From Clostridia bacterium (GTDB taxonomy: Bacteria > Bacillota > Clostridia > Oscillospirales > Acutalibacteraceae): a stretch of 59,550 nt of DNA. The notes beneath the pieces are model-generated. The model was not told the DNA's origin. It ran no database searches and saw nothing but the letters and a program-made list of their open reading frames with translations. Positions within the stretch are counted from its first letter, which is position 1. The number at the start of each line of letters is the position of its first letter. Location of the stretch: assembly GCA_017517135.1 (NCBI GenBank), contig JAFXAK010000033.1, positions 1-59,550 on the forward strand. Reading direction: 5' to 3'. Both the position numbers and the translations under genes were made by a program. Of the stretch, positions 1-7,329 are shown one piece after another.

Positions 1-345
1 GAACGCACAAGAACCAATACTTGTTACCGAATCCGGGATTGTTATGCTTGTAAGGCTTGTGCAACCCTCGAACGCATAAGAACCAATACTTGTTACCGAA
101 TTCGGGATTGTTATGCTTGTAAGGCTTGTGCACCACGCGAACGCAGTACTACCGATACTTGTTACTGAATCCGGAATTGTTATGCTTGTAAGGCTTGTGC
201 AATCCATGAACGCACAAGAACCAATACTTGTTACCGAATCCGGGATTGTTATGCTTGTAAGGCTTGTGCAACCCTCGAACGCATAATCACCAATACTTGT
301 TACCGAATCCGGGATTGTTATGCTTGTAAGGCTTGTGCACCCCGC
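1..345 (-). repeat. 69-bp tandem coding repeat (5 full units)
   Basis: Units begin at 1, 70, 139, 208 and 277, each exactly 69 bp (23 codons), and a degenerate sixth starts at 346. The core encoding TSLTSITIP(D/N)SVTSIG is nearly invariant at DNA level. Variation is concentrated in the two codons after SIG and the two before CTSL. The low synonymous variation points to recent unit duplication or conversion. Confidence 0.95.
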
Positions 346-582
346 GAACGCATCATAACCAATACTTGTTACAGAATAGCCGCCAAGAGTTGACGGTATT
401 GTTATATCTCCGCTTATACTTTCATCAACATCTGTGATAGTAGCTTCTCCGTTTTCAACAGTGTAGGTATAATCCCCAGCCGTAAAGGTTTCAGCCGCAA
501 GTGAGGAACTCACCCCCACACACGCAAGCAGCATTATCACCGTTAAAGTGATAAACAAAATTTTACCGATTTTCTTTTTCAT
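1..582 (-). CDS. BspA-type leucine-rich-repeat surface protein, N-terminal part
   Basis: The gene runs off the left edge; 194 codons are visible. The start is the ATG at 580-582, with an AGGAGG site 8 nt upstream. Residues 1-30 form a signal peptide: lysines, a hydrophobic stretch, then a likely cut after SSSLA. A short beta-rich segment follows (about 31-75). From there the protein is built of 23-residue repeats of the form [20 protein letters not shown](A)F, the LRR_5/BspA pattern, whose family members are secreted or wall-bound adhesins. Five full copies are visible. The missing C-terminus would show the anchor type. The gene is divergent from a small XRE regulator. Family assignment is secure; ligand unknown. 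Confidence 0.9.
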   Translation of the reverse strand, partial: MKKKIGKILFITLTVIMLLACVGVSSSLAAETFTAGDYTYTVENGEATITDVDESISGDITIPSTLGGYSVTSIGYDAFAGCTSLTSITIPDSVTSIGDYAFEGCTSLTSITIPDSVTSIGSCAFMDCTSLTSITIPDSVTSIGSTAFAWCTSLTSITIPNSVTSIGSYAFEGCTSLTSITIPDSVTSIGSCAF

Positions 583-638
583 TGTCTTTACCTCCTGAAA
601 AAAATAAAAAAAACAAACTTCAATTTGCCACTACACAA

Positions 639-668
639 ATGATACATCAATAGTTTATCAAAAGTCAA
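639..668 (-). promoter_or_regulatory. Probable promoter of the leucine-rich-repeat gene
   Basis: On the minus strand a TTGACT -35 (668-663) and a TATCAT -10 (644-639) are 18 bp apart, about 57 nt before the start codon. Sequence match only. Confidence 0.5.
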
Positions 669-720
669 TAACTATAGATGATTTTAAACATCTTTTGTTT
701 GTTATATAGTATAACTATAG
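668..720. promoter_or_regulatory. Candidate operator sites between the divergent LRR and XRE genes
   Basis: The 10-mer ATAACTATAG occurs at 668-677 and again at 711-720. The second copy forms part of a dyad, TATAGT-ATA-ACTATA (705-719), just upstream of the XRE start; the first abuts the -35 of the opposite gene. This placement suits control of both genes by the adjacent XRE protein. Inferred from repeats only. Confidence 0.45.
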
Positions 721-732
721 GATGTGATTTAT

Positions 733-1047
733 ATGACTTCGTCAAATTTTGATTATGGCATTCGTATACGAAACATAAGAGAATATCAAAAATTATCACG
801 AGAAAAATTAGCGGAGATGTCTAACATCTCTACACAATTCTTAGCAGATATAGAAACAGGCAAAAAGGGAATGACAGTTGTTACCCTGCATAAAATATGC
901 AATGCTCTGCACATATCGGCAGACAGTATTGTTTTCGGCACAAAAAGCTCATATTCTCCGGAGCTTGAAGCAATGATAGCAAGTGTACCGGGGGAAAAAC
1001 AAAAAGACTTTGAAGAGGTAGTTCAAAAAATAATCAAGATAATTTAA
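733..1047 (+). CDS. Small XRE-family HTH transcriptional regulator
   Basis: This 104-residue protein is almost entirely one Cro/C1-type helix-turn-helix domain (about residues 8-65). The pattern RIRNIREYQKLSREKLAEMS followed by TQFLADIETGKKG and a third-helix region ending ALHISADSI is typical of XRE. The ATG at 733 was chosen over the in-frame GTG at 724 because AGGATG (719-724) lies 8 nt upstream. The gene is divergent from the BspA-like gene, and repeats in the shared spacer suggest autoregulation plus control of that surface protein. No second domain or ligand-binding region is visible. Confidence 0.85.
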   Translation: MTSSNFDYGIRIRNIREYQKLSREKLAEMSNISTQFLADIETGKKGMTVVTLHKICNALHISADSIVFGTKSSYSPELEAMIASVPGEKQKDFEEVVQKIIKII

Positions 1048-1079
1048 CAAAAATTCAAAATTTATTCTTTTCTATAAAA

Positions 1080-1117
1080 ATCAGCACCCCCGACCAAGTC
1101 GAGGATGCTGATTCTGT
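1080..1117. terminator. Bidirectional terminator
   Basis: ATCAGCACCCCCGAC pairs with GTCGAGGATGCTGAT around a short loop with minor mismatches, and a T-run follows on the plus strand. It separates the convergent XRE and AIM24 genes. Confidence 0.75.
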
Positions 1118-1130
1118 TTTTATGTCTGTT

Positions 1131-1913
1131 TTATATTGTCCCGAGCGGAAGTCTGCCGACAGGGGCTAAGAGGACTTTACCCGTACCTCTGTAAACATTA
1201 ACCAGACCTTCACCCGAAGCTGCAGAGCCTATAAGAGTTTTTCCGGAGCGTTCAACGGTAAAATTCAAAGTACTGCTCCAGGCAATAGCAAGAGAACCGT
1301 CAACCTTAAGAACATCATTGTCAAGTGTTACTTCAATAAGCTCTTCTTTAGGACATCTTGATTCAAGACAGCATACTCCGTTGCCGTTGAGGCTGAGATT
1401 GAAAAGTCCCTCACCGCCTGCTACCGCAGAGGAAAAGTTTGAACGCATAACAGCTTTCTGCTTTATTGAAGCATCACACGCGAGGAAAAGTCCGTCGTCA
1501 AGCACAACGCTCCCGTTCCAGTCTGCAAGGTCGAGCAGAATAATATGCTTATAGGTAGGCTCAAGAACAAGTGTACCGTCACCCTTGTATTCGGGCTTTA
1601 TGGCACTTTCTCCCGTGACCTTGCCTCTCATTGTTTTGCCGAGCAAATCGCCTACGCCCTTGATACCCGTTGTTGCATTTACATTGCCCACAGACCATTG
1701 CATTGCACCTGCCTGACAGGTTATGCCGTTTGCCTTTGAAAGATCGCATATGACCTGTCTTTTACGCACATTCATTTCGTTGCAGAAGTACGCTGCCATT
1801 GCGGTTGACGGGAGAACACTTAAATCTCTTATATATTCTGCTACGGTAAAGGGGCCTTTCTGCTCAATGATTCTTACATCATCATTGTTTGTGAAGTTAT
1901 TAATTGTGTACAT
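1131..1913 (-). CDS. AIM24 family protein
   Basis: The 260-residue product matches the AIM24/DUF124 family (named after a yeast mitochondrial protein; bacterial role not established). It is a beta-rich fold with many glycines: GAMQWSVGNVNAT near residue 69, and a later AVAGGEGLFNLSLNGNG segment typical of the family. No signal peptide or membrane segment is seen, so it is probably cytoplasmic. It is the last gene of a four-gene minus-strand operon with a PspC-domain protein, a small membrane protein and a 51-residue protein, with 33 nt between its start and the PspC gene. The pairing with PspC hints at an envelope-stress role, which is inference. Confidence 0.85.
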   Translation of the reverse strand: MYTINNFTNNDDVRIIEQKGPFTVAEYIRDLSVLPSTAMAAYFCNEMNVRKRQVICDLSKANGITCQAGAMQWSVGNVNATTGIKGVGDLLGKTMRGKVTGESAIKPEYKGDGTLVLEPTYKHIILLDLADWNGSVVLDDGLFLACDASIKQKAVMRSNFSSAVAGGEGLFNLSLNGNGVCCLESRCPKEELIEVTLDNDVLKVDGSLAIAWSSTLNFTVERSGKTLIGSAASGEGLVNVYRGTGKVLLAPVGRLPLGTI

Positions 1914-1946
1914 ATTGCTACCTCTTTCTTTTTTTTAGTTTTTGTT

Positions 1947-2156
1947 TCAGTTTACATCTGTATAATAGTTTTCAGGCTCTTCGGGGATAACAAGGGCACA
2001 GATAATATACGCCAACAGCCCCGTACCTGCCCAGAGCACAAAGAACACAAACAGTAAGCGTACTATCGTGGGATCTATGCCGAAATACTGTGCAAAGCCG
2101 GCACATACTCCTGCGAGCTTCTTATCATTTCTTGAACGGTATAATTTCTTTTTCAT
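1947..2156 (-). CDS. PspC domain protein (small, single domain)
   Basis: At 69 residues this is nearly all PspC domain: basic N-terminus KKKLYRSRNDKKLAGVCAG, then YFGIDPTIVRLLFV, then a transmembrane helix (about 30-55) and a short acidic tail. PspC proteins sit in the inner membrane and in proteobacteria take part in the phage-shock response; stand-alone versions are common in Firmicutes. The ATG at 2156 has GGAG about 10 nt upstream, preferred over an upstream in-frame start with no domain content. The neighbouring 73-residue membrane protein ends 19 nt upstream. Confidence 0.9.
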   Translation of the reverse strand: MKKKLYRSRNDKKLAGVCAGFAQYFGIDPTIVRLLFVFFVLWAGTGLLAYIICALVIPEEPENYYTDVN

Positions 2157-2175
2157 TTCATTTTTTCTCCTTTCA

Positions 2176-2397
2176 TTATAATAATTTAAGTAAAAGTACG
2201 GCACCCGCAATCAATCCTACGGGAACGAGCAGAAGCAGTCCGCCTGCGAAGATAAGACCTAAAACCAACGCGGGTACGGCACAAACAAGCAAAACAGTTG
2301 CTATTATCTTTGTGATACCCCAGGTCATCTTAAACGCGAGCTTCACACCCTTTACGAACAAAACAACCGAAAGAATTGTCATTAATGCCTCAAACAT
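2176..2397 (-). CDS. Small two- to three-helix membrane protein
   Basis: A 73-residue hydrophobic protein with an N-terminal helix (about 3-20) and a second, longer hydrophobic stretch (about 30-72) rich in Leu, Val, Ala and Gly that probably forms a hairpin. The ATG at 2397 has AGAGGTG 6 nt upstream and lies inside the end of the preceding 51-residue gene, so translation is probably coupled. No family recognised. Its place between a small soluble protein and PspC suggests a membrane partner of the latter. Confidence 0.7.
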   Translation of the reverse strand: MFEALMTILSVVLFVKGVKLAFKMTWGITKIIATVLLVCAVPALVLGLIFAGGLLLLVPVGLIAGAVLLLKLL

Positions 2398-2545
2398 TTT
2401 CTTCACCTCTCAAAATATTATATTCTTGTTGTATTGTACTGTTTTCATAAACAATAATTTCAATTCCGAGCTTTTGTGAATATACGGGATTGTTCAACAA
2501 TTTTTCGTTTAACTTAATAATCTGAATCCGTTGATTTACATTCAT
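2390..2545 (-). CDS. Hypothetical 51-residue protein, first gene of PspC/AIM24 operon
   Basis: Start ATG at 2545 with a strong AAGGAG site upstream. The product is a soluble, helix-prone small protein (MNVNQRIQIIKLNEKLLNNP, then YSQKLGIEI) with an acidic end. It overlaps the next gene by 8 nt, which supports it as a real operon member. I do not recognise the family. Confidence 0.6.
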   Translation of the reverse strand: MNVNQRIQIIKLNEKLLNNPVYSQKLGIEIIVYENSTIQQEYNILRGEENV

Positions 2546-2655
2546 AAGCTCTCTCCTTTCCCTGTGATTACATAATAACAGAAAAAAAACAGAAAGTGAA
2601 TAACAATAAGTGCAAAAAATACAGAAGATTTTTAACAACTATTGCAAGTTTATAA

Positions 2656-2967
2656 GCTAAATCCAACTCCGACACACCCGACAACACAAAGGAAATTCAT
2701 TCGGGGCTATTAAAACTGCTGATTTCAATGTGGAGAAAAGACCTTAAAAATGAAAGCTTGCAGTTCTTCATCATTCAGCTACCGGATCATATTTACGGTA
2801 ATCACGAGGGCCGGAAAGCAATACAGTCAGCACAGGCAGAGGTTGCCGAAACAACCGAAAACACATACTGCATAAAAAGCTCAGACATATGCGAAAACGA
2901 CCACATCCACCCCGCAACAAAATTACCCTTAGCTCAGCGTATTGCGGATATGACAAAAAAGTTATAA
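2656..2967 (+). pseudogene. Sialate O-acetylesterase (SASA family) C-terminal remnant
   Basis: The open frame from 2656 reads SNSDTPDN, then GLLKLLISMWRKD, FFIIQLPDH, and finally DICENDHIHPATKLPLAQRI. This is the end of an SASA/DUF303-type SGNH carbohydrate esterase. The WRKD block, the VQLP-like strand and the final D-x-IHP catalytic motif are all present in order. A stop (TAA at 2653) precedes it in frame, there is no plausible start or ribosome binding site, and the N-terminal GxS nucleophile region is absent. An ATG at 2728 exists but lies mid-domain. Read as a decayed gene of about 100 codons. Confidence 0.75.
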
Positions 2968-2978
2968 GTTATGTTAAA

Positions 2979-3013
2979 AAAAGAAAGATGTCCCTCAACG
3001 GCATCTTTCTTTT
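2979..3013 (-). terminator. Terminator after the condensation-like gene
   Basis: AAAAGAAAGATG (2979-2990) pairs with CATCTTTCTTTT (3002-3013). It lies just past the stop of the minus-strand gene ending at 3027 and can also serve the plus strand. Confidence 0.7.
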
Positions 3014-3026
3014 AGTATATATTTTT

Positions 3027-4427
3027 TTATCCGCCTATATTATCCAGCAGCTCTTTTACTGTAATTTCGGGGTTGTCTATACCGTCAAGGATTGTTTTCA
3101 GGAAATTCTTGTGCATCTGTCTTATCTGCTCCTCGGTGGAGAGCTTCGTGCGGTACATATAGTATACATCAATTCCCTTGTCCTTGGGATTGGGGATTGT
3201 GATGGTGTACATCGGGGTGAAGTATCTGCCGAGGTTATAGGTCTTAAAATGAAACCTAAAGGGGAAGCTGTCGTCTATGGGGACGGGAATCCAGGAGTAC
3301 ATAAGGGCATTTGCTCCCTGTATGGGGCCGAAGTTGAACAGCTTTAAGGACATATCCCTTGCCTTTGTATAGGGATAATCGAGATGTCTGTAGAGAGAAA
3401 GTCTTATTCTCACAAGCTCCTTTACAGCCTCGGAAAAGCTCAAATCCTCGCCTATCTTTGAACGGAAGATAAGCGGCTCCGCCATACAGCCGCACATATT
3501 CTTTTCCTTTACCGTCATACGCTTACTGCACACCGACATCATAGAAACATCGTCAACACGGTAATTCACAGCAGAGCAATGAGAGCGCAGTCCCATTACA
3601 AAAATGCTCTCGGGAGATATCTGATTTTCTATGCAGTAATCAAATATTTTCTTTGTATCCTCGGGAGAAATATGCTCAACTATCATATCGCATTTGTCGT
3701 GCAGGGGGTTATATGCCATGGGAACTCTGATATCGGGGTTCTTTTTCTTTTTACGGTAATTGTCAAGAAATTCGTGTCCGTGAACACCGGCATAATACGG
3801 CTCTCCGTTTTTGAGAAAATATTCCTTGTAAAATTCCTCGTGCTTCTTCTGCTTTTCCTCATTACTGCACTTTTGGAGCTCTTTTTCTATGTATTCCTCA
3901 TAGCTGTCAAGTGCGGGGGGAATTTCCTCACCCTTGAGCAAGGCTTTGTATACACGGAACAAATCCATATAGAAGCCCACAATACCTAAAGCGTCTATAA
4001 CAAGATGACTGAAGCAGCTGTAAATACCGCATTCACCGCCGAAGGTTGTGAAGAAATATACTCTGAAGCACTCATCTTTAAGGAAATAGCAGGGCTTTTC
4101 GGCATCCGCATTAAAAAATGCCTCCTGCTCCTCTACGGATGAAAAGTGCTTATGCTCGACCTTTAATTTATACGGCTCAATAAAATACTGCTTTATTTCA
4201 CCCTTTTCCTTTACAAAACGGATACGAAAACTCTCGTTGCGTTCTATTTCGATATCAAAGGCCTTTTGCAGAAGCTCAAAATCAAAGTCCGTATCAACCG
4301 TAACGGATGAGGGAATCTGCACCTGCTGCTTATGGAGGGTGAATCTGTACATAAGGTACATACCGTTCTGTGAATTTATGAGGCTATGAAGCTTATAGCC
4401 TGACACATCTTTTTTCTTTGAAAACAT
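3027..4427 (-). CDS. Stand-alone condensation-domain-like acyltransferase (copy 1)
   Basis: A 466-residue protein of the NRPS condensation/CoA-dependent acyltransferase fold. The catalytic HxxxD is at 141-145 within SHLVIDALG; the second half has the long FNFGPIQGANALMYSW and YNLGRYFTPMYT strands. These domains normally join two activated acyl/aminoacyl groups; here it is a free protein with no carrier or adenylation domain. It is a clear paralogue of the protein at 24509-25894, sharing blocks such as IEIERN, KxKQYF, RTVKEK and a NPExTxxxLL tail. The ATG at 4427 has AGGTGA upstream and begins 10 nt after the GH3-like gene, so the two are one operon. Substrate unknown. Confidence 0.75.
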   Translation of the reverse strand: MFSKKKDVSGYKLHSLINSQNGMYLMYRFTLHKQQVQIPSSVTVDTDFDFELLQKAFDIEIERNESFRIRFVKEKGEIKQYFIEPYKLKVEHKHFSSVEEQEAFFNADAEKPCYFLKDECFRVYFFTTFGGECGIYSCFSHLVIDALGIVGFYMDLFRVYKALLKGEEIPPALDSYEEYIEKELQKCSNEEKQKKHEEFYKEYFLKNGEPYYAGVHGHEFLDNYRKKKKNPDIRVPMAYNPLHDKCDMIVEHISPEDTKKIFDYCIENQISPESIFVMGLRSHCSAVNYRVDDVSMMSVCSKRMTVKEKNMCGCMAEPLIFRSKIGEDLSFSEAVKELVRIRLSLYRHLDYPYTKARDMSLKLFNFGPIQGANALMYSWIPVPIDDSFPFRFHFKTYNLGRYFTPMYTITIPNPKDKGIDVYYMYRTKLSTEEQIRQMHKNFLKTILDGIDNPEITVKELLDNIGG

Positions 4428-4437
4428 TTTCGTCACC

Positions 4438-6111
4438 TTAATTTTCTGTATGTGAGAAGAAAAATTCCTTTCTTTCATCTGTGTTTATAACCGTTACGGG
4501 CTTTATCTGATTGAGCACCTTGCCCTGTTTTTTGAGCATCTCTCTGTAATCGGCATAGGTGTTCTTTCTCAAAAGTAAAATTTTCGGAGAATCAAGCATC
4601 TGCCAGCGGCGGTACTTGAAATACTTTTCGTTGCTTTCGTTCAGGAATCCGTCAAGCTCATTTTCCATTTCGGCTAAAGTCTCTTCTGAAATTTCGCCCT
4701 CAGGCTCTGCTAAAAGCATATAACGGGCAAGAGGTGAATCGGTGTCACCGTAGAAGCTGTAGCCGACAAAGCTTATTGAGAATTTTTCCTGTAATTTACC
4801 TGCTGCCCAGTCAACCATATCGGTTGTTGTTTTTTCATTGGCAATATTGAGTGCGAGATTGTTTCTGTATAAAAACTCAAATCTCGGGCACTTGTTATAG
4901 AAGCCCGTTATACGGACAACATCCTCTATTTTATAGCGGTAAAGTCCCGAGCAGTTTGTAACAACAAGCTCGTAAAGCTTTCCCTCTTCAACCTCGTCAA
5001 CGGTAAGAAGTCTGTCACCTTCCGGCTCGTCAACGGGTATGAACTCAAAGAATACGGATTTGGGAAGAAGTGCGCAGTCACTCACATCAAGCTCTATGGG
5101 CATACCCATATAGCCTTCAGCGGCGGCATAGCCCATATTATGTATGGGGGCATCGCCTATATATCTTCTCAGCTTCTTTACATAGAATTTAAGTGTGGAG
5201 CTTACCATACCGTAGGACCACATAAATTTCGGCCATACTCTGGGAGCTATAGGGCTATCAAAGCCCTTTTCGCACTCGCGTCGGATTTCGGCGGCTCTTC
5301 GGGGATTGGGCTTAAGCTTCTTTTCGTACTTTCTGCGAAGCTCCTCGGGACATTTGACTGACGGATTTATTGTACCCTTTTCAATGTCGTCACAGACCAT
5401 TTCCCAGTTATCCTCAAAATACTCAAACATAATTGTAAGCAGATTTACAACCATTGAGCCGATATATGTAACATCCCTGTTCTGGAGTGCAAAACGCAGG
5501 TGGAAATATGAAGAATCCACCGCATCCTCATTTTCGGGATAGAGAAAATCATTCGGCGTTGTCATAAAAAATTTAGAAACAGGCTTGAGATAAGTAAAAG
5601 GCACCTGTCCTGCACCGTTACACATTCTGCCGTCTGCCATTTTGTGTCCCGTAAGAACAATGGCAACGGTTCCGACCTGTTTCGGGAATTTTATACCCTT
5701 TTTGTTAAACCATATTGACGCACACGCAGGGGTTGAAACAAAGCCTACCGACTGCATATACAGAAGGTCTCTGCCGGATTTCGGGAGAATCTTGGGCTTA
5801 CCCACGGAGCCTGACGACGAACAGTAACGCCTGACCTTTGCAGACATCATAAGATTTTCTTCACCCTTGTTTATCATTCGTTCAACATAGTCCGAATAAT
5901 CGTCATAGGTAGTAAGCGGAACGCTTTTCTGAAAATCCTCTATACTGTGAATTTTATCAAAGCCGATTTTCTTACCGTACTCGGTGTTTTTATTCTTTTC
6001 AAGAATAGACATCAGAAGCTTTTTCTGTTCTTCATAAGGGTTGAGAGACACCTTCTCGAAGCTCTTGAAAACAACCTTTCCGAGCATTACACCAATATCC
6101 GAAATTGCCAT
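4438..6111 (-). CDS. GH3 family adenylate-forming enzyme (acyl acid-amido synthetase type)
   Basis: A 557-residue protein of the GH3 superfamily, best known from plant JAR1/GH3 enzymes that adenylate a carboxylic acid and conjugate it to an amino acid. The ATP-binding loop SSSGSVGKPK is at about 98-107. Other landmarks are the PLTTYDDY segment before it, SYGMVSSTLKFYVKKL mid-protein, and the ELVVTNCSGLYRYKIEDVV region with GLYRY(K/R)xxD. The ATG at 6111 has GAGG 8 nt upstream; an upstream TTG at 6162 with a CAGGAG site would add 17 residues. It lies 10 nt before the condensation-like gene. Bacterial substrates of this family are largely unknown. Confidence 0.85.
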   Translation of the reverse strand: MAISDIGVMLGKVVFKSFEKVSLNPYEEQKKLLMSILEKNKNTEYGKKIGFDKIHSIEDFQKSVPLTTYDDYSDYVERMINKGEENLMMSAKVRRYCSSSGSVGKPKILPKSGRDLLYMQSVGFVSTPACASIWFNKKGIKFPKQVGTVAIVLTGHKMADGRMCNGAGQVPFTYLKPVSKFFMTTPNDFLYPENEDAVDSSYFHLRFALQNRDVTYIGSMVVNLLTIMFEYFEDNWEMVCDDIEKGTINPSVKCPEELRRKYEKKLKPNPRRAAEIRRECEKGFDSPIAPRVWPKFMWSYGMVSSTLKFYVKKLRRYIGDAPIHNMGYAAAEGYMGMPIELDVSDCALLPKSVFFEFIPVDEPEGDRLLTVDEVEEGKLYELVVTNCSGLYRYKIEDVVRITGFYNKCPRFEFLYRNNLALNIANEKTTTDMVDWAAGKLQEKFSISFVGYSFYGDTDSPLARYMLLAEPEGEISEETLAEMENELDGFLNESNEKYFKYRRWQMLDSPKILLLRKNTYADYREMLKKQGKVLNQIKPVTVINTDERKEFFFSHTEN

Positions 6112-6258
6112 TTTTCTTTCCTCGCGATTTGTTTTTATTCTTTCGGAAATATTCTTATCCAAAATATAATTTTACTCCTGAAACGACATTTTGTCAATAA
6201 AATAAGAAAAATGTGATTAAAGAAAAAAAAGACAGAGAGATGTTACTTATTTTTTGAT

Positions 6259-6540
6259 AAAATCGGAGGTTACGAATGGTAGGGGACGCTGACATATGCC
6301 AGGCAACTTAAAGGTTTCGCTGCAAAATCGAGGTTACGAATGGTAGGGGACGCTGCTCACAGCGTCCCGCATATGGGGAGGGTAAATTTCCGTTGAGCAT
6401 ATTTGATTTTTGCAAACAATAAATTGGTTTATAAAAAGATAGAATTTGCTTCATGCGGGACGCTGTGAGCAGCGTCCCCTACCTGACGAAGACGGAACTT
6501 TTTTGAGCAGCGTCCCCTACCTGACGAAGACGGAAATTTG
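6259..6540. repeat. Nested repeat region between GH3 gene and response regulator
   Basis: About 500 bases without a gene. GGTTACGAATGGTAGGGGAC occurs at about 6267-6286 and again at about 6332-6351. On the right side CAGCGTCCCCTACCTGACGA followed by AGACGGAA occurs at 6470-6497 and 6508-6535. These partial copies bracket a complete 140-bp inverted-repeat element (listed separately). No ORF of interest; an AT-rich stretch before 6600 probably holds the promoter of the two-component pair. Confidence 0.8.
6343..6482. mobile_element. 140-bp REPIN/MITE-like palindromic element, copy 1
   Basis: The 30-bp arms at 6343-6372 and 6453-6482 are perfect inverted complements. Each arm is itself a hairpin: GGGACGCTG, loop CTCA, CAGCGTCCC. 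The 80-bp centre ends with AGATAGAATTTGCTT and is homologous, in inverted orientation, to the centre of the 40732-40871 element. No target duplication was seen. A REP-doublet-like unit needing a transposase in trans is the best reading. Confidence 0.8.
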
Positions 6541-6615
6541 CTGCAAAATTCTTAAATTGATTTTTGGTATATATGGGTGTATAATTGCTTTATAACACAG
6601 AAAGGAACAACCTGT

Positions 6616-7329
6616 ATGCTTAATATTGCTGTTTGTGATGATGAGGCTGTTGAAATTGAATATCTTGTATCACTTGTGCAGCAATGGGCAAAGGTGAACG
6701 AAAAAAGTGTAAATATTTTACGCTTCGGAAGTGCCGAGGAGTTTCTTTTCAAGTACGAGGACGATAAGAGCATCGACATTCTTCTTTTAGACATTCAGAT
6801 GAAAGAGATGGACGGTATTCGTCTTGCTCAGAAAATCCGTGAAACCGACGAAAACATACAGATTGTTTTTATAACAGGCTTTCCCGATTATATTTCCCGC
6901 GGGTATGATGTTTCGGCTCTTCATTATCTTATAAAGCCCGTTGAAAAGGAAAAGCTTTCCGAGGTGCTTACAAGGGCAAGTGTGAGCTTGAAAAAGCAGG
7001 AAAAGTTTATTCTGCTGTCGGTTGATAATGAGAGCGTGAGAATAAATGTAAAGGACATTGTTTTCGTTGAGGCTTTCGGACACTCGAGCTGTGTTGTTTG
7101 CGAAAAAAATCAATACAATGTAAAGCTTTCCATTTCGGACATTGCAAAAATGCTCGGTGACGGCTTTGTGCAATGCCACCGCTCGTATATTGCAAATATC
7201 GGGCATATTTCAAAAATCACCAAAACAGATATATTTTTTGACAGCTCGAAAAGCATTCCCGTTTCAAGAAGAATGTACAGCGATGTAAATTCTGCATTTA
7301 TCAGCTTCTACAGGGGTAACATCAGATGA
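6616..7329 (+). CDS. LytTR-type response regulator (AgrA/ComE-like)
   Basis: A 237-residue protein. Residues 1-120 are a receiver domain with the acidic pair in CDDE (7-10), the phosphoacceptor Asp59 in LLLDIQMKEMDG, Thr in VFITGFPDY and Lys in YLIKPV. Residues about 135-235 form a LytTR DNA-binding domain: VNVKDIVFVEA-like start, HRSYIAN, and a SKSIPVSRR end. The ATG at 6616 has AAAGGA 9 nt upstream. It overlaps the sensor kinase gene by 4 nt. AgrA/ComE proteins respond to secreted peptides, but no AgrB/AgrD-like genes are present here. Two ABC exporter genes follow and are plausible targets. Confidence 0.9.
   Translation: MLNIAVCDDEAVEIEYLVSLVQQWAKVNEKSVNILRFGSAEEFLFKYEDDKSIDILLLDIQMKEMDGIRLAQKIRETDENIQIVFITGFPDYISRGYDVSALHYLIKPVEKEKLSEVLTRASVSLKKQEKFILLSVDNESVRINVKDIVFVEAFGHSSCVVCEKNQYNVKLSISDIAKMLGDGFVQCHRSYIANIGHISKITKTDIFFDSSKSIPVSRRMYSDVNSAFISFYRGNIR

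Noticed and set aside
1-345. CRISPR-like array of regular repeats
   Set aside because: Repeats are contiguous with no spacers, exactly 69 bp, and encode LRR_5 repeats in frame on the minus strand.
3027-6111. A full NRPS module
   Set aside because: There is no fused adenylation, carrier or thioesterase domain; the GH3 protein is a separate adenylate-forming family.
6162-6615. A hidden AgrD-like peptide gene before the two-component pair
   Set aside because: The stretch is made of repeat copies and AT-rich sequence; no short frame with a credible start site and precursor features was found.
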